Source: Clostridium sp. AN503 (lineage in GTDB: Bacteria > Bacillota > Clostridia > Lachnospirales > Lachnospiraceae). From it: a DNA stretch of 64,000 nt. The DNA lies in the NCBI RefSeq assembly GCF_040719375.1, contig NZ_JBFDTP010000002.1:1798001-1862000 (forward strand), read 5' to 3'. The position numbers and the translations under genes were made by a program. This document shows, one piece after another, positions 18,290 to 27,425 of this stretch. The notes below the pieces were generated by a model. The model searched no databases, had not been told where the DNA came from, and saw only the letters and a program-made list of their open reading frames with translations. Numbering within the stretch: the stretch's first letter is position 1; each line of letters starts with the position of its first letter.

Positions 18290-19933
18290 TTAATCCAAAA
18301 AGCTTCGTATGGTCTTCGGCGTCCGATAATTCCAGGTCGAGATCTTGATTCCGCTCTTCCTGCTTGCCGCATGGACGATCTGACCGTTGCCAATATACAT
18401 CGCCACATGGTTGACCACGCCGCCGGAATTGGTATAGAAGATCAAATCTCCCGGCCGCATCTCACTGGACTTGATCGCGCGTCCCGCCTTGGCCTGCTCT
18501 CTGGATGTACGCGGCAGGCTGACACCCGCAGCATTCCTCAGAACATACTGTACGAAGCCGGAACAGTCAGCTCCGGTGTTGGGGTTCGTGCCGCCCCAGA
18601 CATAGCGGTTGCCCACAAACTGCAGGGCATAGTTGACCACCTTGTTGCGCAGGGACGCCTGCTGGTTCGCTTTCTCCTCAAGCGGAGAGAACTTGATGGC
18701 CTCCGTCAGCGCATAACGCACCTCCACATTGTTGTCGCGAGTGGAAATATAGGCCTTGTCAGCAGCTTCCTCCTCGCCGCTGTCGCCGGTATCCAGTTCG
18801 ATCTGTACCCAGCCGTCTAACTGGGATACAACTGCATAACGGTCTTCCTTGGAGATCTGGGTCCAGATCTTGGAGTCGGTGGAAGGCTCTGAGCGGACAT
18901 TCAGCTTGTCTGTATTGACAACTGCCATCAGAGTCGCCGCCTCCAGCGCCAGGTCCCGCGCCTCCTGCCCCACCGCCACATACTGCGGGTCAGCAGTGAT
19001 ATAACCGGTGATATTGCCGGACTTGATCTTGTACCAGCCGTCTAAGGTCTCCAGGATCTCCCCAGCTGCCCGGCTCGGGAACTTGCCGATGATATTCGCC
19101 TGGTCCTCAGTGCTCGGCTCCTTGCGGACGTTCAAATAATCGCTGACCTTGGAGATGACCAGATTGTCATACTGGTTCAGAGCCATGGTGCGCAGGTCCA
19201 GCTTCCGCGCCTCGTTGAGCGCCAGCTGCACCGTCGCGTATTCAGCGGAAATATAGCCTTCCTCGATCTGGATCCAGCCGTCCGTCTCCGCTATGACAGG
19301 ATAACGCTCATGGATCAGGGCCTGTCCCGCCACATTCGCCGGATCCAGCTCCGGAGCCGTGCGGATATTCAGCTTATCCGTATTGACGACCGCCATCTTC
19401 CCTACATATTCCAGAGCCTTCTGGCGCGCCTCCTCACCAGTCAGGACATACTGGTTGTTGATATAGCCTTCAATACCGCCGGATGTGATATGATCCCACG
19501 TGCCGTCCGTATCCACGATCTCACAAACACTGTTTTCCTGGAGCTTACCGATGATCTTCCCATCCGGACCCGGGGATTCACGGACATTCAAATACCCCGA
19601 CACCTGTACCAGCCCAAGATTCTGATAGGAATCCACAACTGCCTGCTTCTCAGCGGCTTCCTGCCTTGCAGCCTCCTCCTCAGGGGAAAGGGTCGTCTCC
19701 TCCGGGATGGCCTGTCCGCCTTCCTCACCGGCAGAGGCAGCCTGTGCGCCAGCCTCCGCCGGTCCGCCATTCTTCACTCCGGGCATCTTGCCGATATTTT
19801 TTCCAAGTGCAACCACCACAACCAGGAGTACGGCAACTACCGCACCCAGAATAATATAGTTCCTGTAAGGCGTTTTTTTACGCTTTCGTCTCGCCTTGTC
19901 CAGTATCTGAATATAATCCTTTTCTTCTGCCAT
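18290..19933 (-). CDS. Membrane-anchored SH3-repeat NlpC/P60 peptidoglycan hydrolase
   Basis: The product (about 547 residues) has a basic cytoplasmic start, one membrane segment (about 25-45), an Ala/Glu-rich linker, four bacterial SH3 domains and a C-terminal NlpC/P60 endopeptidase. The catalytic Cys is in GADCSGFVQYVL and the His in NHVAMYIGNGQIVHA. The SH3 units alternate: type A (GYLNVR, DYLNVR) and type B (VVNTDKLNIR, VVNTDKLNVR), so an A-B pair was duplicated. The protein should cut stem peptides at the cell surface. AAGGAG lies 7 nt before the second ATG at 19933, which I prefer to 19936. Confidence 0.92.
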   Translation of the reverse strand: MAEEKDYIQILDKARRKRKKTPYRNYIILGAVVAVLLVVVVALGKNIGKMPGVKNGGPAEAGAQAASAGEEGGQAIPEETTLSPEEEAARQEAAEKQAVVDSYQNLGLVQVSGYLNVRESPGPDGKIIGKLQENSVCEIVDTDGTWDHITSGGIEGYINNQYVLTGEEARQKALEYVGKMAVVNTDKLNIRTAPELDPANVAGQALIHERYPVIAETDGWIQIEEGYISAEYATVQLALNEARKLDLRTMALNQYDNLVISKVSDYLNVRKEPSTEDQANIIGKFPSRAAGEILETLDGWYKIKSGNITGYITADPQYVAVGQEARDLALEAATLMAVVNTDKLNVRSEPSTDSKIWTQISKEDRYAVVSQLDGWVQIELDTGDSGEEEAADKAYISTRDNNVEVRYALTEAIKFSPLEEKANQQASLRNKVVNYALQFVGNRYVWGGTNPNTGADCSGFVQYVLRNAAGVSLPRTSREQAKAGRAIKSSEMRPGDLIFYTNSGGVVNHVAMYIGNGQIVHAASRKSGIKISTWNYRTPKTIRSFLD

Positions 19934-20041
19934 CATAAATCTCCTTAAATAGACTGTTTTTCAGTATACCATAAAACACATCCGTTTTCGAGACAATGAC
20001 GTAAAAAAAATATTAAATTTCTATTACGAAACTGTTTCGCA

Positions 20042-20576
20042 TCACCCGATCAGAAGTCCCAGAACCGCCGCGATCAGAATCGTCTTTGGGATCGACAGAT
20101 TTTTCCTGATCAAAAGATATCCGCATATCACCGCAATGAGCACCATATTCCAGGATACCTGAAGCCCTCCTGTGGGAAGAAATGTGGTGATCCCAAGCGT
20201 GACCGCAGCCGCCACCAGCATCCCAAGGCTTGCCGGCCGTACTCCCCGCATGGCGCTCTCCAGTGTCTTATTGCCTTTCATGCGCAGGATAAAATGCGCC
20301 GCAACCATGGACAGAGTCAGGGAAGGCATCATAACACCCAGGCTTGCCGAGAGCGCTCCCGCAATCCCAGCCGTCCTCAGACCAACAAATGTGGCGCAGT
20401 TGATCCCCAGGGAGCCCGGCGTCATCTCTGCAACCGCCACAATATCCATGACCTCTGCCGATGTCATCCAGCCAAACCGGAGCACCTCGTCATTGATGAC
20501 CGGGATCATCGTCATTCCGCCAAAGCCTGCAGAACCCAATCTTCATAAATGACAAAAATAAATTAAGATAGATCAT
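20042..20576 (-). pseudogene. Chromate transporter (ChrA half), frameshifted near the N terminus
   Basis: ChrA-family half proteins work in pairs as putative oxyanion transporters. From ATG 20576 (overlapping the end of the partner gene) the frame reads MIYLNLFLSFMKIGF, the usual start. It then shifts by one base near 20530-20536; the remainder (GFGGMTMIPVINDEVLRFGW, then EMTPGSLGINCATFVG) is in the next frame, open from 20539. Removing one base restores MKIGFAGFGGMTMIP and a standard ~177-residue protein. A shorter product from a TTG at 20539 would lack the first membrane helix. Confidence 0.8.
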
Positions 20577-21120
20577 CCGGTATCTCTCCTCTCCATATTA
20601 ACAGTCCGGCTACCAGTGCAGTAACGATCACCAGCGCCTTATTGACATTCGTCAATGCGCAGACCAGGAAGGACGCTGCCAGAATCCACCATGCAGAGCG
20701 TCCTTTCATGGCTGTCTTTTTCAGTTTCAGAGAGGAGCTTATGATGATCGGGATCACCACGCTGCGCACACCATTTAATATCCTTGCCACAAACAGATTG
20801 CTCCTGAGCGTGGAATAGAAATACGTTACAACTGCGATCGCAAGCAGTGCCGGCATGGAGAGGCCCACCGCAGCCGTGACCGCGCCTGCCACGCCGCCCA
20901 TGGCATAACCGCAGAACACGGACATATTGATGATCATAATGCCCGGAAATGATTTTGCCAGAGACATATAATCCACAAGCTGTTCCTCGGTCATCCAGCC
21001 GCGCTGGTCTACAAACTCATTCTGGATCTGGGCAATGATGCTCCAGCCTCCGCCAAATGTAAACAACCCAATTTTAAACATTGTTTTGAATATGGTAAGC
21101 AGCCTTTTCAGTTTTTCCAT
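20563..21120 (-). CDS. Chromate transporter, first half
   Basis: The 185-residue membrane protein has the ChrA half-domain motifs KIGLFTFGGGWSIIAQ near the N terminus and LAKSFPGIMIINMSVFCGY, with about six hydrophobic segments. GGGAGG precedes the ATG. Its stop overlaps the start of the second half-protein. In anaerobes the natural substrate of such short-chain pairs is uncertain; chromate or sulfate export is the family-level guess. Confidence 0.88.
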   Translation of the reverse strand: MEKLKRLLTIFKTMFKIGLFTFGGGWSIIAQIQNEFVDQRGWMTEEQLVDYMSLAKSFPGIMIINMSVFCGYAMGGVAGAVTAAVGLSMPALLAIAVVTYFYSTLRSNLFVARILNGVRSVVIPIIISSSLKLKKTAMKGRSAWWILAASFLVCALTNVNKALVIVTALVAGLLIWRGEIPDDLS

Positions 21121-21156
21121 CCCGACCTCCCTCTTTTGCCAATTATCCTCTTATCC

Positions 21157-22068
21157 CTACCCCAAAAACAGGCACCACACCGGTACCGTTGCCATGGAGA
21201 GCAGGGTCGTTAAAACCACGCATTTGGTTGCGAACACTTCATCTTTGCCATATTTCGCCGCCATGACCGCCGTAACGCTGGCTGCCGGCATCCCGGACAG
21301 CACAACGGAAACACCCGTTACCAGAGAATCCACCTGCCCTATCCTGCACCCTAAAAGCACCAGGAATGGGATCAGAAACAGCCGGACAAAGGAATAATAG
21401 ATGGTCGCCCGTTCCGGCAGGGTCTTAAGAGGCACCTCCGCCAGGATCGTTCCCACCAGCATCATCGCCAGAAAGGTATTGGCGTTCGCCACATTTTTGA
21501 CTGTAAGGCTCAAAAAACCTGGCAGCGGGATCTGGAAGACCATGATCAGGAAACCCAAAAACACCGAAAGGATACATGGATGGGTCAGGACCTTTTTCAC
21601 CAGCGTCCTGGTATCCGGCGCCTCCGTAAAATAGGTCAGTCCCACAGACCACATGAACACCCGCTGGGGGATCACATAGATCGACGCATACAAAAGTCCC
21701 AGGCCGCCGAAGATCCCCTCTGCAATGGGATTGCCCAGAATACCTGCATTGGAACAGATGGTCGCATACTGAAGGACCTTTTTCCTGTCGTCCTGGAATC
21801 CCGGATAGAGGACCATCCCAAGCAGATATGCGCCGATCTGGATCAGAACCGCCACCACGCCAATGACCAGACAGCTCCTTAGTATCTGGCTGTTAAACTC
21901 CATCTGAAAGGATTTTAAAATACTTGCCGGCAACGTTACATTGATGACTAAGTCCGTTAGAAGAGACTTCCCATGATCGTCAACGATACCGGCCCGTTTC
22001 AGTATCAGTCCCAGTATCATCACTGAAAACAACATTCCCTGCATTTCAAACAATCCTGTAAAGTCCAT
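21157..22068 (-). CDS. AEC-family (auxin efflux carrier-like) transporter
   Basis: The protein of about 303 residues has ten hydrophobic segments in two blocks, with the family-like N terminus (LFSVMILGLILKRAGIVDD) and NVTLPASILKSF. Bacterial AEC members often move malate or other organic acids. Start 22068 (AAAGGA 10 nt upstream) or 22089 are both possible. A tie to the citrate genes 4 kb away is conceivable but not shown. Confidence 0.85.
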   Translation of the reverse strand: MDFTGLFEMQGMLFSVMILGLILKRAGIVDDHGKSLLTDLVINVTLPASILKSFQMEFNSQILRSCLVIGVVAVLIQIGAYLLGMVLYPGFQDDRKKVLQYATICSNAGILGNPIAEGIFGGLGLLYASIYVIPQRVFMWSVGLTYFTEAPDTRTLVKKVLTHPCILSVFLGFLIMVFQIPLPGFLSLTVKNVANANTFLAMMLVGTILAEVPLKTLPERATIYYSFVRLFLIPFLVLLGCRIGQVDSLVTGVSVVLSGMPAASVTAVMAAKYGKDEVFATKCVVLTTLLSMATVPVWCLFLG

Positions 22069-22315
22069 GGCTCTCTCGTCCTTTTCCATCTGGTATCCCT
22101 ATTTTTCTCATTTAATCATAGTATGATTTTACCGTTCCGTCAAATATGGAAATTTGATGGCTGCTATAACTTTCTTCCTATCCTGAAGTGATTTCACCAA
22201 AAATTCACGGTTCTGAACAAAAATTAATAAAAAATCAATAGTATTTTTCTGTCCGATGTAGTAAACTCAACTGTGTCGTAACATCAAAGAATTTCATCAG
22301 AGGAGATTTGTAATT

Positions 22316-23140
22316 ATGAAAAAGACATTATTAGTTACCGCAATCCTGGCGCTGGCAATCGGTGCCACAGCCTGTTCCAAGAAGGCTGATACAGCCACTA
22401 CCGCTGCTCCGACCACGGAAGCGACTACAGAGGCCACCACAGAAGCAACTACGGAGGAGACCACCGAGGAAGAGATCGAGGAAGATTACATGAGCGGTGT
22501 GATCACCGCCATCGACGGCGATATCCTTACCGTCAAGAACGACGAGGACCAGACAGAGAAGAAGTACGACATCTCCAAGGCCGAGATCACTCAGGAATTC
22601 CCATTCTCCGAGGGCGACTGGCTGGAGATCAGCTTCCAGGCTGAGACCACCGCTGATCCGGTTCCCGCCTTTACCGTGGAGGTTCTGGATTCCATTATCG
22701 GCCAGAACACCGATCCGTCCGTAGAAGGCAAGATCGCAGACGCTACTACGAACACCATCACCCTTGAGGTGGACGGCGAGCAGTACAGCATGATGCGCTC
22801 CAACGCTTATGTGGTTGCAAAGGACGGCATCACTGTAGACAAGAACGCGACCGTTACTTACCTTGGAGATCTGGACGATGAGCCGATGGCACTCAAGATC
22901 GTTATGGAAGATTCCTACAAGACCCCGGAAGCTGAGATCAATGCATTTATCGGCACAGTAGCCCAGATTGGTGAAGAGGGCGAGAACATCGTTCTGGAGT
23001 CCGATAACGGCGATTACTTCACTTTTGTATCCGACGATATTGATTTCACCGAGTATGAGGAAGGCCAGACCCTTCAGATCCAGTACGAGGGTTCCGTAGG
23101 CGCAAAGGAGATCAACGCTTTAAAGATCACCAAAAAGTAA
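22316..23140 (+). CDS. Surface lipoprotein with Thr/Glu repeat linker
   Basis: The 274-residue protein has a lipoprotein signal peptide with the lipobox Cys in IGATACSKK (about residue 20). A linker of repeated TTEAT/TTEET units follows (about 30-55). The rest is beta-rich and consists of about three related segments, each with a pattern like GxItaidgdiLtVknDe, suggesting OB- or SH3-like repeats. I do not recognise a named family. Codon choice is strongly biased, which suggests high expression. It stands alone with a strong terminator. Function unknown. Confidence 0.8.
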   Translation: MKKTLLVTAILALAIGATACSKKADTATTAAPTTEATTEATTEATTEETTEEEIEEDYMSGVITAIDGDILTVKNDEDQTEKKYDISKAEITQEFPFSEGDWLEISFQAETTADPVPAFTVEVLDSIIGQNTDPSVEGKIADATTNTITLEVDGEQYSMMRSNAYVVAKDGITVDKNATVTYLGDLDDEPMALKIVMEDSYKTPEAEINAFIGTVAQIGEEGENIVLESDNGDYFTFVSDDIDFTEYEEGQTLQIQYEGSVGAKEINALKITKK

Positions 23141-23155
23141 TAAAGCTGACTTATC

Positions 23156-23198
23156 AAAAGAGACCAAAGGGCTATACGCTCTAAGGTCTCTTTTATTT
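23156..23198 (+). terminator. Terminator after the lipoprotein gene
   Basis: AAAAGAGACC (23156-23165) pairs with GGTCTCTTTT (23185-23194) and a T-rich stretch follows. Confidence 0.85.
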
Positions 23199-23230
23199 AC
23201 TATCAGATTATTTGTACTGCTTCAGACAGG

Positions 23231-23866
23231 TCAACGCAAAACCGACTGGCTGAGTATATAAAACTCCTCCTGGCTCGGCTGATGCTTTTTCTCCATTTTT
23301 TCCAGCCCTTCATCAAAACGCTGCGCTTCTGCTTCATCGATCTGCATCACCGGACTGTCGCGGTAGAACCATTTTCTTCCGTCTAATGCACCTTCCCTCA
23401 GCGCTTTCACCATCATAGCCGCCGGAAAACTGCCGTCTTCCATACAAACATTATATTTCTTACAGCTCACAAACCCCCGGCTCACATAATTCCCCGGATT
23501 GCCGAATATGACGACCACATCATAACCAAGCTCTGCCGCCTTTTGGAAGGAGTGCTCGATCAACTGTTTTCCATATCCCTTCCGCTGATATCCCGGCAGA
23601 ACAGACAGGGGGCCAAACGTTAAGATCTCCCGCTCCTCTCCCTGCCCGTCAGTCAGCCAGGCTTTGGTGTACATAATATTCCCTATGACCTGACCGTCCT
23701 CCTCGATCACAAAATCCAGCTCCGGCAGAAAATCCTCATGGGACCGCATCACATGCACCAGATAGTGCTCGGCGCAACCCGGGATATAGAGATTGTAAAA
23801 CGCCTTTCTCGTGATCTCCTCCACCAGTTTATAATCTTTCTCCTGTTCATTCCTGATACGGATCAT
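23231..23866 (-). CDS. GNAT-family N-acetyltransferase
   Basis: The 211-residue protein begins MIRIRNEQEKDY and has the acetyl-CoA-binding motif (VLPGYQRKGYGKQLIEHSF, about 95-115). The C-terminal stretch beyond the GNAT core (about 150-211) is common in YhbS-type members. The substrate is not predictable. AGGAGG precedes the start. It opens a group of small stand-alone enzymes. Confidence 0.88.
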   Translation of the reverse strand: MIRIRNEQEKDYKLVEEITRKAFYNLYIPGCAEHYLVHVMRSHEDFLPELDFVIEEDGQVIGNIMYTKAWLTDGQGEEREILTFGPLSVLPGYQRKGYGKQLIEHSFQKAAELGYDVVVIFGNPGNYVSRGFVSCKKYNVCMEDGSFPAAMMVKALREGALDGRKWFYRDSPVMQIDEAEAQRFDEGLEKMEKKHQPSQEEFYILSQSVLR

Positions 23867-23936
23867 TCATATCCTCCTGATTCTTGTTTCTTCCCCACGT
23901 ATATATCTCCATCATAACTGGATCACAACTGATAAA

Positions 23937-24398
23937 TTATAACCTTCTGATCGGAAAAAACATATAATTATCCCCTGTCTGCGGGCAAACAAAATCATGA
24001 ACTGCCCCCGCCAAAGAAATATGATGATCTTCCAGGTATTTTATTGTATCCGAAAAGGTTTCTTCATAATCACATTTTACATAGATATACTCATAACCGG
24101 GAATGGTCCACTTCACCCAGCCATCGGGGGCTTCTGCATCATCGCAGCACTCTACCCCCGCAAGATAAAGGCCCTTCTTAAAGCCCTCCCAGGGCATAAA
24201 CGAGCGGGAAAGATCAGACATAGCTCCCCAGATTCCGACGATATTTCCAGTCTCATCCCTCTTAGCCATATGCTGAACTTCTCCAAAATGAGAATTCGCA
24301 TCATCCCACAACGTTTGAATAAAGCCCTCTCCATCTAATGTTGAGCCTTCTTTACCGATTACCACAAAGGAACTTTTTTCACATTTTTCCACTTTCAT
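23937..24398 (-). CDS. GyrI-like effector-binding domain protein
   Basis: The 153-residue protein resembles stand-alone GyrI-like / AraC effector-binding domains, which bind small molecules or act as xenobiotic hydrolases. Visible features are VIGKEGST near residue 15, WGAMSD near 57, GYEYIYVKC near 104 and PIRR at the C terminus. It has no DNA-binding part. It is unrelated to the MerR gene at 33 kb except for sharing this fold class. Confidence 0.75.
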   Translation of the reverse strand: MKVEKCEKSSFVVIGKEGSTLDGEGFIQTLWDDANSHFGEVQHMAKRDETGNIVGIWGAMSDLSRSFMPWEGFKKGLYLAGVECCDDAEAPDGWVKWTIPGYEYIYVKCDYEETFSDTIKYLEDHHISLAGAVHDFVCPQTGDNYMFFPIRRL

Positions 24399-24464
24399 AT
24401 CATTCCACCTAAGGCTTTCTACCGGATCACACCCACAACTCTTACATTCCCGCCACCAGACTTT

Positions 24465-25025
24465 TCACATCGAATCTTCCCACTTATCTCTCCCTCCCAT
24501 CTCTAACCTCCAGTTTTCCGGTATATCCACCCGGTAATTCTCATCGATCAAAATACGATCACAATCATATTTCTCACACATCTCATAAAAATACAGATTA
24601 TCCCGAAGCACAGAATCCATCGTACACCCCGAGTCATCCAGACGTTCCTCAATGACATTCGCGTATTTCATTATCCTGTCAAAATGATCCCTGATATACG
24701 CTTCCGTCATAACCAGGCAGACATACCGTATCTCGCTCAAATATGTATCATCAAAATCCCGCTTCCAGTCAAACGGAATATAACAGCCCTCAACAATAAG
24801 ATTCTGATGATTCTCAATTGCAGTCCTTATGATCTCCCTGACAATCGGCCACAGATAACCCACCAATTCCCCGTCATCAACTGGCGTCAAAGCAGTATTC
24901 CCGCTCCTGATCAGCCCCATCTTTAACAGATCCATCGACAAATACGGATACCCATACCGTTCCAACATTCTCTGTGCCAAAACCGTTTTCCCCGTATGCG
25001 AAGCCCCCGCAATCAAAACAACCAT
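24465..25025 (-). CDS. P-loop nucleotide kinase-like protein
   Basis: The 186-residue protein starts MVVLIAGASHTGKTVLAQRM, a Walker A motif, followed by the acidic IVEGCYIPFDW region and a C-terminal LID-like segment. It resembles the AAA_33/zeta-toxin-like small kinases; substrate unknown. GGAGG lies 5 nt before ATG 25025, preferred over an upstream frame. There is no toxin-antitoxin partner beside it. Confidence 0.75.
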   Translation of the reverse strand: MVVLIAGASHTGKTVLAQRMLERYGYPYLSMDLLKMGLIRSGNTALTPVDDGELVGYLWPIVREIIRTAIENHQNLIVEGCYIPFDWKRDFDDTYLSEIRYVCLVMTEAYIRDHFDRIMKYANVIEERLDDSGCTMDSVLRDNLYFYEMCEKYDCDRILIDENYRVDIPENWRLEMGGRDKWEDSM

Positions 25026-25075
25026 CCCATCCTCCTCACACAACCGCTCTCCCCATCTTAACCACTCCCATCAAT

Positions 25076-25171
25076 TGACACAGTCCCAGTGGAAGCCGGT
25101 ACACAGTCCGGGAAGGGGCGCAGGGGGTGGAGAACCGGGGCTGGACGTCCTCCCGCCACTCACTGTCTCAA
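25076..25171. repeat. Imperfect inverted repeat with an internal G-rich core
   Basis: TTGACACAGT...AGTGG (25074-25093) is matched in reverse by CCACT...ACTGTCTCAA (25156-25172). Between the arms the plus strand carries four G-tracts (25110-25140; G3, G4, G5, G4 with spacers 2, 4, 9), a possible quadruplex motif. It begins about 20 nt after the stop of the gene at 25192. No U-tract terminator is visible. Confidence 0.45.
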
Positions 25172-25191
25172 TAAATAATAGAATTTAAATA

Positions 25192-25839
25192 TCAAATCTC
25201 ATACCCGATCATCCGGATATAACTCTTGATCATCTCCACAACCTGCTCAAACTCCAGCTTGCTGGCATTGATCGGCAGATCATAGTTGTTCACGTCCTCC
25301 CACTCCTTACCGGTAAAGTATTTGTGATACTCCCGGCGCTGCTTCGTGATCTTATTGAGCTTATCGAGGGCCTCCTTGGTGTCCAGGATCCCGTCCACCT
25401 CCATGGTCCTGCGGATACAGGTGGGAATGTCTGCATAGACAAAGATCTTCACCAGATCCTTCTTCCCGGAAGCCTCCAGCACATAATCCGCGCACCGGCC
25501 CACGATCACGCAGGATTCGTTCTCTGCCAACTCCCGGATGACCTCGGACTGGAACCGGAAGAGATTGTCAGGTGAAGTCACATCGCCTTCCGTCTTCGGA
25601 TGCTCAAGAAGCGAATGGGGACGAAGCCCGCCCACGATCTTTCTCAGAAGATTGTTCCCCGCCTTCTCATCGGCCAGACGGAAATACTGCTCTCCAACCG
25701 CGCTTCTCTCAGCCGTCATGCTCAGTATCTCATCATCGTAAAACGGAATCCCCAACTCCTCCGCCAGCTTCTTTCCCACAATACGTCCGCCGCTTCCGTA
25801 CTGCCGTTCAATCGTAATGACCAGTTTGCTCTTATCCAT
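25192..25839 (-). CDS. Cytidylate kinase-like family protein
   Basis: The 215-residue product begins MDKSKLVITIERQYGSGG, the P-loop variant of the cytidylate kinase-like family (Cytidylate_kin2), and continues GKKLAEELGIPFYDDEIL. It also has the VIVGRCADYVL segment. Substrate unproven; it is not the main Cmk by sequence. Start ATG 25839 follows AAAGGGGGA. Monocistronic. Confidence 0.88.
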   Translation of the reverse strand: MDKSKLVITIERQYGSGGRIVGKKLAEELGIPFYDDEILSMTAERSAVGEQYFRLADEKAGNNLLRKIVGGLRPHSLLEHPKTEGDVTSPDNLFRFQSEVIRELAENESCVIVGRCADYVLEASGKKDLVKIFVYADIPTCIRRTMEVDGILDTKEALDKLNKITKQRREYHKYFTGKEWEDVNNYDLPINASKLEFEQVVEMIKSYIRMIGYEI

Positions 25840-26023
25840 GAGAAATCCCCCTTTATCTGTTTGCAGCACCGTCACGGGCACTGCTTTCTTTATTGATTGT
25901 CACTTACAGTATAGCACAAAACAGGCGGGCTGCAAAACATTTTCGCGGTCCGCCTGTAATGGTAAAACTTTAATTCTATCATCTTACCTTCTCCTTTAAA
26001 AACACCCTTTGGAAAACTGAACG

Positions 26024-26485
26024 TTATCTCAAAGCCATAACATATACCTGACATGGATTCCATTCGTCCCATAATGTAGGAAATACCTCAAATTCTTTAA
26101 AGCCAAGAGAACGATAAAACTTATTGGTATTATCATATTCTTTATATTTACCCATTTGAACTGTTTTTACTTGAAAAAATGAATATCCCGTTTCAAGTGC
26201 TGATTTTTTTGCCTCATAAAATAAGTCTCGGCCAATCCCTTTCCGATGAAATTGGGGCAAGACACCCATGGCATATAATTCAACAGTATCAACACCCGTT
26301 TCTTTCAAATACAAAAAACCTATCGGCTTATCATTATCATAAGCACAGAAGAATGTTTTGTCACTACTTTCCATAATATATTTTTCTCTCGCTTCAAGAA
26401 TTCCGAACCAATCAGGAAGCGCCTCCAAAATAAGGCGTGTTATCCTTTGTTTTTCCATCGTATCTGTAATCCGTTGTATATTCAT
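26024..26485 (-). CDS. GNAT-family N-acetyltransferase, AT-rich
   Basis: The 153-residue protein has the acetyl-CoA site motif LPQFHRKGIGRDLFYEAK (about 80-97) and the C-terminal NKFYRSLGFKEFEVF typical of GNAT enzymes. Its base composition is visibly lower in GC than its neighbours and codons ending in A/T dominate, so it may be a recent arrival. Substrate unknown. Confidence 0.85.
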   Translation of the reverse strand: MNIQRITDTMEKQRITRLILEALPDWFGILEAREKYIMESSDKTFFCAYDNDKPIGFLYLKETGVDTVELYAMGVLPQFHRKGIGRDLFYEAKKSALETGYSFFQVKTVQMGKYKEYDNTNKFYRSLGFKEFEVFPTLWDEWNPCQVYVMALR

Positions 26486-26622
26486 CCCGTTCTTCCTATA
26501 ACTTTGTTTTATCTATATATTACTTCCGTATTCAGTAAATTCCAAAAGAGGACTATCGGCTTTCACATCGACAGTCCTCTGATATTCTCTTGTTTCCGCT
26601 AAACAATATTAATTATCCAGTA

Positions 26623-27419
26623 CTATTTCGCCAGGATCATCCGGTCATTGGCGAACTCCTCGCCGCTGGCCTCCTCAAACTTGTGGAGCAGGTCCTCCAC
26701 CGTCAGGTTCTTCTTTTCCTCTCCCGCCACGTCATAGATGACATTGCCCTCATTCATCATGATCAGACGGTTGCCCATCTGGATCGCATCCTTCATGTTG
26801 TGGGTGATCATCAGTGTGGTAAGGTTCTGCTCTTCCACGATCTCAGCCGTTAGATCCAGCACCTTCTTGGCCGTCTTCGGGTCCAGCGCCGCCGTGTGCT
26901 CGTCTAAAAGCAAAAGCTTCGGACGCTGTAAGGTAGCCATAAGCAAGGTCAATGCCTGCCGCTGCCCCCGGAAAGAAGACCAACCTTGGAGGTCAGACGT
27001 TCCTCCAGTCCCAGGCTCAAACGCTTCAGCCAGTCGCTGTAGAGCGCCCGCTCGCTGCTTTTGATACCCGGCTTCAAGGTGCGGTGGCTGCCGCGGCGAA
27101 GGGCCAGCGCCAGATTCTCCTCGATCCCCATGGTGGCTGCGGTCCCGTTCATCGGGTCCTGGAATACACGTCCTAAAAATGCCGCCCGCTTGTACTCTGG
27201 CAGGCGTGTCACATCCTTGCCGTCGATCAGGATATGTCCCTCATCCACCGGCCATACTCCTGCGATGGCGTTGAGCAGAGTGGATTTGCCGGCGCCGTTG
27301 CCGCCGATGACCGTCACGAAATCCCCGTCATTCAGTGTCAGGCTTAAGCCCTTTAATGCTTTCTTTTCATTGACAGTCCCCTGGTTGAAGGTCTTGGCAA
27401 TATTCTGAACTTCCAACAT
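26623..27419 (-). pseudogene. ABC transporter ATPase of the ABC_sub_bind uptake system, frameshifted
   Basis: The first part (26949-27419) has Walker A GGNGAGKSTLLNA and reaches the signature LLSGG, then reads SGRH and stops. The remainder (26623-26952), in the -1 frame, has Walker B PKLLLLDEHTAALDP and the H-loop MITHNMKD. One more G in the G5 run near 26966-26970 gives LLSGGQRQALTLLMA and a normal 265-residue ATPase. As written, the domain is cut at its signature motif and could not work. It follows the permease and binding-protein genes, which are intact. Confidence 0.88.
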
Positions 27420-27425
27420 CTTACA

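Noticed and set aside
24465..25025. Zeta-type toxin of a toxin-antitoxin pair
   Set aside because: There is a P-loop kinase fold but no antitoxin gene beside it and no toxin-specific motif I can recognise.
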